Shown in pieces: positions 1-5,104 of a DNA stretch of 5,104 nt. The position numbers and the translations under genes were made by a program. A model generated the notes under the pieces. That model searched no databases, had not been told where the DNA came from, and worked only from the letters and a program-made list of their open reading frames with translations. Position 1 is the first letter of the stretch. The number at the start of each line of letters is the position of its first letter. Source of the DNA: Planctomycetota bacterium (GTDB lineage Bacteria; Planctomycetota; UBA1135); assembly GCA_002746235.1 (NCBI GenBank), contig NVWJ01000007.1, forward strand, positions 126,423 to 131,526, given 5' to 3'.

Positions 1-38
1 TCGTGCGCTCCCGAAAAGAGGCGTTGGAACCAGCCCAT
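1..38 (-). CDS. 5' end of an unidentified divergent gene (cut by left edge)
   Basis: Read on the minus strand, an ATG at 38-36 opens a frame that runs off the left edge and begins MGWFQRLFSGAH. An amphipathic Met-Gly-Trp-Phe-basic-Leu-Phe start of this kind is common at true bacterial N-termini, for example in small membrane-associated proteins, but 12 residues do not identify a family. An upstream in-frame ATG at 83-81 would add 15 residues (MALAILGRIRDNARN) and is also open. I prefer 38 because a promoter-like pair (TTGCCA, 17 nt, GACAAT) lies just upstream of it, which would leave almost no leader. No good ribosome binding site precedes either start. If real, the gene diverges from the biotin cluster and shares its control region. 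The function cannot be called. Confidence 0.4.
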   Translation of the reverse strand, partial: MGWFQRLFSGAH

Positions 39-47
39 GTTGCGGGC

Positions 48-76
48 ATTGTCGCGGATTCTCCCAAGAATGGCAA
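48..76 (-). promoter_or_regulatory. possible promoter for the divergent minus-strand gene
   Basis: On the minus strand a -35-like TTGCCA (plus positions 71-76, five of six to TTGACA) is followed after exactly 17 nt by GACAAT (plus 48-53, four of six to TATAAT). Only 9 nt separate this -10 box from the ATG at 38, so the transcript would be leaderless or nearly so. The -35 box lies inside the inverted repeat at 70-83, so a protein bound there would be expected to block it. This is motif matching only; the host sigma factor preferences are unknown. Confidence 0.28.
58..71. repeat. 14-bp inverted repeat (ATTCT-N4-AGAAT), possible operator half
   Basis: ATTCT at 58-62 and its exact reverse complement AGAAT at 67-71 flank a CCCA spacer. 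It sits in the divergent intergenic region and overlaps the next inverted repeat by two bases. Five-base arms can easily arise by chance; the interest comes from its location and its neighbour. Confidence 0.3.
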
Positions 77-83
77 GTGCCAT
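70..83. promoter_or_regulatory. 14-bp inverted repeat (ATGGCA-AG-TGCCAT), candidate operator
   Basis: ATGGCA at 70-75 and TGCCAT at 78-83 are perfect reverse complements around a two-base AG centre. The site covers the likely -35 box of the minus-strand gene (71-76) and the -35 zone expected for the TATAAA box at 98-103 on the plus strand. One bound regulator could therefore control both directions. It does not resemble the BirA operator half-site (TTGTAAAC type), so I cannot say that it senses biotin. A hairpin in RNA is an alternative, but a two-base loop makes a DNA-level role more likely. Confidence 0.35.
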
Positions 84-97
84 ACCTTGTGCCGCCC

Positions 98-103
98 TAT
101 AAA
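98..103 (+). promoter_or_regulatory. possible -10 box for the YyaL-like gene and biotin cluster
   Basis: TATAAA matches the TATAAT consensus at five of six positions and is the only AT-rich hexamer of this kind upstream of the plus-strand genes. The ATG at 112 lies 8 nt downstream, so transcription starting about 7 nt after the box would give a leaderless mRNA. That would fit the poor ribosome binding site, where the only GGA (106-108) is just 3 nt from the ATG. No convincing -35 hexamer lies 16-18 nt upstream; that position is occupied by the inverted repeat at 70-83. Confidence 0.3.
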
Positions 104-111
104 GTGGAACC

Positions 112-2256
112 ATGACCGTCAGCTTGACGCCCATCCTCCTTGGCATCTTTGCCGCCTGCTCCCAACAGCACCAGGAACCCGATTCCGTGACTGCCGAAGC
201 CACCAAAAACCATCTGGCCGATGAGACCAGCCCCTACCTCCTTCAGCACGTTTACAACCCCGTAGACTGGTATCCATGGGGTGACGAAGCTCTCGACCGC
301 GCAAAATCCGAAGGAAAGCCGATTTTCCTGAGCATTGGCTACTCCGCCTGCCACTGGTGCCACGTGATGGAGCACGAATCTTTTGAGAACGAAAAGATCG
401 CCGCTTTCATGAATGAGAACTTCATTTGCATCAAAGTGGATCGCGAAGAGCGGCCCGATTTGGACGCGATTTACATGGCCGCGGTCCAAAAACTGACCGG
501 CTCGGGCGGCTGGCCCATGTCGGTGTGGCTCACTCCGGAGCTAAAACCCTTCTATGGAGGGACCTATTTTCCAGCTGAAGCCAAGTATGGACGGCCTGGT
601 TTTTTGGAAATCCTGACCTCTATCGCGAATGCCTGGCAGGACAATCGTGCGCAAATTGATGCCTCGGCGGATCAGCTCACTGAAGCCCTAACCAACAAGT
701 TTCCCGCCGTCGAGGCGGGCAAGGGATTGATCACTCTTGCGGAATTGGATCTCGGGCAGCAGCAGTGGGTTGCCTCCATGCGCACCACCTTCGACAGCAT
801 CGACGGCGGCTTTGGCCAAGCACCGAAGTTCCCGCGTGCCGAGGATTTACGTTTCTTGCTCGCCGCAGCACATCGTTTGGATGGCACCATTCCTGGCGCG
901 CAAGCAAAAGAAATGGCCTTATTCACGCTGACCAAGATGACTGAAGGTGGCATGTACGACCGACTCGCCGGTGGATTTTCACGCTACTCGGTGGACGGTC
1001 AATGGCTCATCCCTCACTTCGAAAAAATGCTCTACGACCAGGGCACTTTGATTCCGGCTTACCTCGATGCTTACCGTTTGAGCGAAGATGAATCCTACGC
1101 CAAGATTGTGCGCCAAAGTTGCGACTATCTACTGCGTGAAATGGTGGACGATGCCGGCGGATTCCACAGCTCCACCGATGCCGACTCCGAAGGCGAAGAA
1201 GGCAAATTCTTTGTGTGGACTCCAACCACGCTCGCCGAGGTGTTGGGCGACGACGATGCCAAGTTTGCAGCGGTTCTTTATGGTGTCACCGAAGCCGGTA
1301 ACTTTGAGCACGGTAATTCCGTTTTAACCGATGCCAAGCCTGCAGTGATTGCAGCCGCCGAATTGGGTGTGCCCGTGGATGAAGCGGAAGCCTTAGAGGA
1401 AAACGTGCGTGCGCGCCTGTATGAAGCACGCCTAAAACGCATCGCACCAGGAACCGACGATAAGGTCCTAACTGCTTGGAACGGGCTCGCCATCGATGCT
1501 TTAGCTATGGCAGGGCGTCGTTTGAACGAGCCTCGCTACACCGCTGCGGCGGCACGTGCGGCGGACTTCCTGTTAGCGGAGATGAAGTTAGAAGATGGAC
1601 GCTTGTTGCGCGCATGGCGTCAAGGTAAAGCACAACATGCTGCAGTCCTGGAAGACTACGCCTACTTCATCAACGCATTGCTTTCCTTGTTCATGAGCAC
1701 TGGCGAAGAGCGTTGGTTGTTGGAAGCGCAACAGCTTGGCGATCACATGCTCGCCGATTTCTGGGATGAAGAATCCGGCATCTTCTTCGACACCGATGGA
1801 CGCGATGAAAGCTTATTGCAACGACTCCAGCAACCTTGGGATGGCGCCACTCCGGCAGCCAATGCGGTCGCTCTCGAAGTGTTGACGGTGCTGCACGCAT
1901 TCACTCAAGATGAGAAATGGCGCACTCCTGCGCAACGTGGCTATGCCGCTCTGATGAAAATGGCTTCGAGTAATCCGCGCGCTTTTGCATCGACCTTGCG
2001 TCCGCTAGCTTGGGCAGTGAAAGAGCCAGGGGTTGCCGTCGTCATTGGCACTGGAGACTCGAAGTCGCTCGACATCTGGCGCACCGCCTTAGCTAGCTCC
2101 ACCTACACCGATGTCCTGCCGGTGTTGCGTGCGACGGCCGCCATGAAAAGTGAGATTGGCCTGTTCCAGGGGCGTGGATCCGTGGATGAGAAGGCCACGC
2201 TTTATCTATGTGAGGGGCAGACTTGTCAGCTTCCGCGCACGGAGCCGATAGAATAG
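112..2256 (+). CDS. YyaL/SPATA20-family thioredoxin domain protein (DUF255), possible lipoprotein
   Basis: This 714-residue protein matches the YyaL/SPATA20 family in length and architecture. Residues about 33-195 form the DUF255 thioredoxin-fold domain: the block [14 protein letters not shown] is followed by [10 protein letters not shown], the CHWC motif (C80, C83), [13 protein letters not shown] with P135 in the cis-proline region, and FYGGTYFP. The rest is the alpha/alpha-barrel, epimerase/glycosidase-like region, with HFEKMLYDQ (H302), LTAWNGLA (W456) and WDGATP (W576). A C-terminal Cys pair (C700, C705) occurs in many members. The CxxC suggests redox activity, but no firm reaction is known for the bacterial family. 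The N-terminus (LLGIFAAC, C16) looks like a lipobox, though it has Phe at -3 and no Lys or Arg before the hydrophobic stretch. A TAA at 100-102 in the same frame makes ATG 112 the first possible start. The gene ends 6 nt before bioB, so the two are probably co-transcribed; no link to biotin is established. Confidence 0.93.
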   Translation: MTVSLTPILLGIFAACSQQHQEPDSVTAEATKNHLADETSPYLLQHVYNPVDWYPWGDEALDRAKSEGKPIFLSIGYSACHWCHVMEHESFENEKIAAFMNENFICIKVDREERPDLDAIYMAAVQKLTGSGGWPMSVWLTPELKPFYGGTYFPAEAKYGRPGFLEILTSIANAWQDNRAQIDASADQLTEALTNKFPAVEAGKGLITLAELDLGQQQWVASMRTTFDSIDGGFGQAPKFPRAEDLRFLLAAAHRLDGTIPGAQAKEMALFTLTKMTEGGMYDRLAGGFSRYSVDGQWLIPHFEKMLYDQGTLIPAYLDAYRLSEDESYAKIVRQSCDYLLREMVDDAGGFHSSTDADSEGEEGKFFVWTPTTLAEVLGDDDAKFAAVLYGVTEAGNFEHGNSVLTDAKPAVIAAAELGVPVDEAEALEENVRARLYEARLKRIAPGTDDKVLTAWNGLAIDALAMAGRRLNEPRYTAAAARAADFLLAEMKLEDGRLLRAWRQGKAQHAAVLEDYAYFINALLSLFMSTGEERWLLEAQQLGDHMLADFWDEESGIFFDTDGRDESLLQRLQQPWDGATPAANAVALEVLTVLHAFTQDEKWRTPAQRGYAALMKMASSNPRAFASTLRPLAWAVKEPGVAVVIGTGDSKSLDIWRTALASSTYTDVLPVLRATAAMKSEIGLFQGRGSVDEKATLYLCEGQTCQLPRTEPIE

Positions 2257-2262
2257 GCCCCC

Positions 2263-3246
2263 ATGATTGCTGAGGAAACGACCACACTGACACGCGCCGA
2301 AGTGGGCGAGCTTTATCGCCGTCCGCTGCTGGAACTCGTGTTTGAAGCGGCGCGTATGCACCGTGCACATTTTGATGCGCGTGAAGTGCAGTGCTCGACT
2401 CTGCTGTCGATCAAAACCGGCGCTTGCCCGGAAGATTGCACTTACTGTTCGCAGTCCGCGCACAACGATTCTGGCCTCGAGCGCGAATCGCTCATGGATC
2501 CGAAAGATGTCGTGATTGCAGCCGAGCACGCCAAGAGTGGTGGTGCCGATCGTTTTTGCATGGGCGCGGCGTGGCGCAACGTTAAAAACAATCAAGATTT
2601 TGAAGACGTCTTGGAGATGGTTTCGAAAGTGAAGGACCTTGGCCTGGAAACTTGCGGCACCTTCGGCATGATAGATGTGGAGCAAGCCAAGCGCCTGAAG
2701 TCGGCTGGCCTGGATTACTACAATCACAACCTGGATACTTCGCCTGAGTATTACAGCGAAGTCATCACCACTCGTACTTACCAAGACCGCCTTGAGACTC
2801 TCGCCAACGTGCGTGAATCCGGCATGAAGGTCTGTTGCGGTGGCATCTTGGGTATGGGTGAAAGTGAAGAGGATCGCATTGGCTTGTTGCATCAGCTTGC
2901 CATTCAGAACCCTCCGCCGGAGTCGGTACCGATTAACACATTGGTTCCGATTGAAGGCACCCCACTTGGCGACACGCCTCCACTTGCTTGGGACCAGTTG
3001 GTGCGCGCGGTTGCGGTTGCGCGCATTCTGATGCCTGAGTCCATGGTGCGCTTGTCCGCTGGACGCAGTGCCATGTCGGAAGAAGCCCAAGCTATGTGTT
3101 TCTTGGCTGGAGCGAACTCCATTTTCTTAGGAGACCAGTTACTTACCACGCCGAACCGTGGCAAAGATGCCGACGTCGCGTTGTTCGAGCGCCTTGGCCT
3201 ACGCGGCATTCGTGAATCTACGCCGTCGAACGTGGTCGAAGTTTAG
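2263..3246 (+). CDS. bioB: biotin synthase BioB
   Basis: This is a cytoplasmic radical SAM enzyme that inserts sulfur into dethiobiotin, the last step of biotin synthesis. At 327 residues it is a little shorter than the E. coli enzyme (346), the difference being mainly at the C-terminus. The [4Fe-4S] cluster and SAM motif CxxxCxxC is C55, C59 and C62 (ACPEDCTYC). The ligands of the sacrificial [2Fe-2S] cluster are all present by motif alignment with E. coli C97, C128, C188 and R260: C99 (RFCMGAAW), C131 (ETCGTF), C191 (KVCCGG) and R263 (VRLSAGR). YNHNLDTS (153-160), ESVPIN and AGANSIF are also family hallmarks. ATG 2263 is the only sensible start: the previous gene's TAG stop is in the same frame 6 nt upstream. 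The ribosome site is weak (AGG at 2255-2257, 5 nt from the ATG), so coupling to the upstream gene is likely. All catalytic residues are intact. Confidence 0.98.
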   Translation: MIAEETTTLTRAEVGELYRRPLLELVFEAARMHRAHFDAREVQCSTLLSIKTGACPEDCTYCSQSAHNDSGLERESLMDPKDVVIAAEHAKSGGADRFCMGAAWRNVKNNQDFEDVLEMVSKVKDLGLETCGTFGMIDVEQAKRLKSAGLDYYNHNLDTSPEYYSEVITTRTYQDRLETLANVRESGMKVCCGGILGMGESEEDRIGLLHQLAIQNPPPESVPINTLVPIEGTPLGDTPPLAWDQLVRAVAVARILMPESMVRLSAGRSAMSEEAQAMCFLAGANSIFLGDQLLTTPNRGKDADVALFERLGLRGIRESTPSNVVEV

Positions 3247-3267
3247 GTTTAAGCCCTGGACCGCTCC

Positions 3268-5076
3268 TTGCAAGACCAGCTCCGCGCCGAGGCCGATGCT
3301 TGGCGGGAAGCTGGCTTAGAGCGCAAGTTAGTTTTCCAGGACGATGGCGTGGTTGATTTCACTTCGAGTGATTATCTCGGCCTCGCGCGCGATGAACGTG
3401 TGGTGCGGGCAGCGAAAGAAGCTGCCGATGAGTTTGGTGTAGGTGCTCCAGGTGCGCGTTTATTAAACGGCAACTACCCAATCCATGAACAAGCCGAAGT
3501 CGAAGCTGCGCGATGGATGGGCAGTGAAGCCGCCTTGCTATTCCCCTCCGGATGGCAGGCCAACTTCGCCCTGCTCACTACCTTTGCCGATCGTTTAGAT
3601 GTCCTGTTCTGCGATTCGCTCAATCATGCATCCCTGATCGATGCCTCGCGTTTAAGTCGCGCCCGCGTTGAAGTCTTCGCGCATAACGATCTAGATGCGC
3701 TCGATGCCGCGCTCGCTCTTCACCCCGCCGCGCGCCGCCGCATTGTTGTAGTCGAAGACGTCTACTCCATGGATGGCGACCGCGCACCACTCCAGGCCAT
3801 GTTGCGCCTCTGTGAAAAACACGATGCCTACCTCATCTTGGACATGGCCCATGCTGCTGGTTTATATCCGGTGGAGGGTGACATGCATCCACGGTTATTG
3901 GCGCGCATGTTTACCGGTGGCAAAGCGCTAGGTGTTGCCGGTGGCATGGTGTGTGCCTCGCGCGTGGCGATTGAAACTTTGATCAACCACGGACGCAGTT
4001 TTGTGTTCACTACGGCTGTCCCGCCGATGATTGCTGCGGGGCTGCGGCGTGCCATGCAAATCGCACAAGCCGAGCCGGAGCACGCGCAAACTGTTTTTAC
4101 GCGTGCAAGTTTGCTGCGTGAATTGTTTGCACAAGCCGACATCGAATGCCCTGGTGAATCACCCATCGTGCCGGTCATGGTTGGTGCGTCCGACCGTGCG
4201 ATGGTCGTCGCAGAAAAAGTGCGGACGGCTGGCTTTGAAGTGCGTGCGGTGCGTCCGCCGACGGTGCCAGAGGGGAGTAGCCGTTTGCGTATTGTGGTGC
4301 ATGCCGCACATAGTGAGGAAGAGATTCACGGTTTGGCAACTGCGGTGATCGCAGCCATGTCGGAAGAACGGCGGCGCGAGTTAGTGGAGGAAAATCCAAC
4401 ACCACCAAGCGCAACACCTTTAGTGGTGTGCGGCACCGACACCGATGTCGGCAAAACCGTAGTTTCGGCCTTGCTGGTGCGCGCCTCCATGCGCTACAAC
4501 CAAACCACGCGTTATCTGAAACCGATTCAAACCGGATTGGATTCGGATACCGACACCGTGCAAAAACTTTCCGGCCTTGACTCTGCCCAGCTCGCACAAC
4601 CCATCGTGCAGTTCCCGCTTCCTGCTTCGGTCGACCAAGCCGCACAAGAGGCCGGCGAAGTGGTTGCAATGGAAAGCGTTCTGCAAGCGGCGCGCAAACT
4701 TTTTGCAGCAGCGCCGCATGCAGCATGGATTGTGGAAGGTGCTGGCGGTCTCCGTGTGCCATGGAATGCAACGCAGGATCAAGCCGACTTCTTGGCCGCA
4801 CTCAACGCACCCGTGATTTTAGTCGGGCGCAGTGGACTCGGCACCTTGAATCACACCTTGCTGACTCTCGAAGCGCTTGCCGCACGACGCATTTCGGTAC
4901 GCGCCTTGTTCTTAGTTGGGCAACCGCATCCGCAAAACCGAAACTCACTCGCCCAGCGCTTGCCGCACTTGCTCATCTTTGAAGTGCCGTGGTTCAAGGA
5001 TTTACAAACCGAACACCTCGACTTCTGGATCGACGGCGAGCCACAACTACACCAACTTCTTAAACAACTGTTTTGA
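3268..5076 (+). CDS. bioFD: BioF-BioD fusion: 8-amino-7-oxononanoate synthase / dethiobiotin synthetase
   Basis: One uninterrupted 602-residue frame encodes two biotin enzymes. Residues about 1-365 are BioF, the PLP enzyme condensing a pimeloyl thioester with L-alanine. They show FTSSDYLGL, H120 (LNHASL), the D192/H195 pair, the PLP lysine K219 (TGGKALG) and RPPTVPEG near 329-336. Residues about 384-602 are BioD, which carboxylates and closes 7,8-diaminononanoate to dethiobiotin using ATP. They show the P-loop GTDTDVGKT (389-397), K418 (LKPIQTG), D429, E490 (VEGAGG) and LGTLNHTLLTLEAL. A charged, then Pro-rich linker (about 366-383) joins the halves. Odd points: BioF has DMAHAAG where DDAHGTG is usual, and BioD has SVDQAA for SPHxAA and V550 where the base-binding Asn normally sits. 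TTG 3268 gives a normal N-terminus; CTG 3256 is the only other in-frame choice after TAA 3250-3252. An ATG at 4357 might also start BioD alone. The gene sits between bioB and a probable bioA. Confidence 0.94.
   Translation: MQDQLRAEADAWREAGLERKLVFQDDGVVDFTSSDYLGLARDERVVRAAKEAADEFGVGAPGARLLNGNYPIHEQAEVEAARWMGSEAALLFPSGWQANFALLTTFADRLDVLFCDSLNHASLIDASRLSRARVEVFAHNDLDALDAALALHPAARRRIVVVEDVYSMDGDRAPLQAMLRLCEKHDAYLILDMAHAAGLYPVEGDMHPRLLARMFTGGKALGVAGGMVCASRVAIETLINHGRSFVFTTAVPPMIAAGLRRAMQIAQAEPEHAQTVFTRASLLRELFAQADIECPGESPIVPVMVGASDRAMVVAEKVRTAGFEVRAVRPPTVPEGSSRLRIVVHAAHSEEEIHGLATAVIAAMSEERRRELVEENPTPPSATPLVVCGTDTDVGKTVVSALLVRASMRYNQTTRYLKPIQTGLDSDTDTVQKLSGLDSAQLAQPIVQFPLPASVDQAAQEAGEVVAMESVLQAARKLFAAAPHAAWIVEGAGGLRVPWNATQDQADFLAALNAPVILVGRSGLGTLNHTLLTLEALAARRISVRALFLVGQPHPQNRNSLAQRLPHLLIFEVPWFKDLQTEHLDFWIDGEPQLHQLLKQLF
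4344..4359 (+). promoter_or_regulatory. possible internal ribosome binding site and ATG for free BioD
   Basis: GGTGATC at 4344-4350 matches the 3' part of the extended Shine-Dalgarno sequence (AAGGAGGTGATC) and is followed after 6 nt by an in-frame ATG (4357-4359, codon 364 of the fusion). Starting there would give a protein of about 239 residues beginning MSEERRRELVEEN, which is the linker followed by the complete BioD domain. This is a better ribosome site than any at the annotated gene starts in this window. It may still be a chance match inside a coding sequence. Confidence 0.28.
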
Positions 5077-5104
5077 GCGACCTCCCGCAACGCGACGCAA
5101 AAGT
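5073..5104 (+). CDS. bioA: 5' end of probable bioA, adenosylmethionine-8-amino-7-oxononanoate aminotransferase (cut by right edge)
   Basis: A TTG at 5073-5075 overlaps the bioFD stop (TGA 5074-5076) in a TTGA junction typical of translationally coupled genes. The frame reads MSDLPQRDAK and runs off the edge. BioA proteins commonly start with a short acidic segment followed by an (R)D-x-x-x-hydrophobic-WHP block, and this fits the part before that block. TTG is the only recognised start codon in this frame after the TAA at 5061-5063. Pathway logic adds weight: the cluster has BioB, BioF and BioD but lacks the aminotransferase for step 2. Only ten residues are visible and the WHP motif lies outside the window, so the identity is an inference from the start and context. 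Confidence 0.6.
   Translation, partial: MSDLPQRDAK

Noticed and set aside
39..111. Riboswitch or BirA operator upstream of the cluster
   Set aside because: The region is only 73 nt, with no room for a known riboswitch class and no TTGTAAAC-type BirA half-sites.
3..224. GTG-started plus-strand frame of 73 codons at the left end
   Set aside because: It runs into the well-supported YyaL-like gene in another frame and has no recognisable motif or ribosome site; it is a chance frame.
2830..2845. Adjacent cysteines in BioB (KVCCGG rather than the E. coli KVCSGG)
   Set aside because: The cluster ligand C191 is in place and a second Cys after it is, to my knowledge, a common variant among BioB proteins, so it is not a sign of a new function.
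2206..3090. Long (294-codon) minus-strand frame opposite bioB
   Set aside because: It is antisense to a strongly conserved gene and shows no coherent domain or hydrophobic pattern. The high-GC third positions of bioB remove stops on this strand.
2257..3267. Terminators or separate promoters in the gaps after the first gene and after bioB
   Set aside because: The gaps of 6 and 21 nt contain no hairpin followed by a T-run and no convincing promoter pair.
2254..3270. The YyaL-like gene, bioB and bioFD all lie in the same reading frame, separated only by stops, so readthrough could fuse them
   Set aside because: Same-frame neighbours are expected by chance about one time in nine for two junctions. 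The bioB end has TAG followed by TAA two codons later, and no readthrough signal is visible.
4175..4801. 208-codon minus-strand frame opposite the BioF-BioD junction
   Set aside because: Its Arg/Pro/His-rich composition is typical of an antisense shadow of a GC-rich gene, and the plus-strand frame is fully explained by BioF and BioD.

Overview
The window is about 5.1 kb of densely packed, moderately GC-rich bacterial DNA. It holds a biotin-synthesis gene cluster read left to right, plus the edge of a divergent gene at the far left. The layout is: start of an unidentified minus-strand gene (1-38), a short divergent intergenic region (39-111), a YyaL/SPATA20-type thioredoxin-domain protein (112-2256), bioB (2263-3246), a fused bioF-bioD gene (3268-5076), and the first codons of what is very probably bioA (5073 to the right edge). 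The gaps between the plus-strand genes are 6 and 21 nt, and the last junction is a 4-nt TTGA overlap, so the four genes are most simply one transcription unit.

The cluster covers the late biotin pathway. The BioF half makes 8-amino-7-oxononanoate from a pimeloyl thioester and alanine. BioA, cut by the edge, would convert it to 7,8-diaminononanoate. The BioD half makes dethiobiotin, and BioB inserts sulfur to give biotin. No pimeloyl-forming gene (bioC, bioH, bioW or similar) lies in the window. The main oddity is the fusion of steps 1 and 3, leaving step 2 on the neighbouring gene. Within the fusion an internal ATG with a Shine-Dalgarno-like stretch could also give free BioD, and the BioD half has substitutions in normally conserved positions.

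The first gene is not a biotin gene. It has an N-terminal thioredoxin-fold domain with a CHWC motif followed by an alpha/alpha-barrel region, and a possible lipoprotein signal. Its 6-nt spacing to bioB suggests co-expression, but its role is unknown.

The 73-nt divergent region contains two abutting 14-bp inverted repeats and possible promoter elements for both directions, so it is the likely control point. Host: the possible lipoprotein suggests a Gram-negative bacterium. Weak or absent Shine-Dalgarno sites and TTG starts fit several phyla, including Verrucomicrobiota, but I cannot place it firmly from sequence alone. The genes themselves are intact, and I see no insertion sequence, tRNA, rRNA, CRISPR array or clear terminator.
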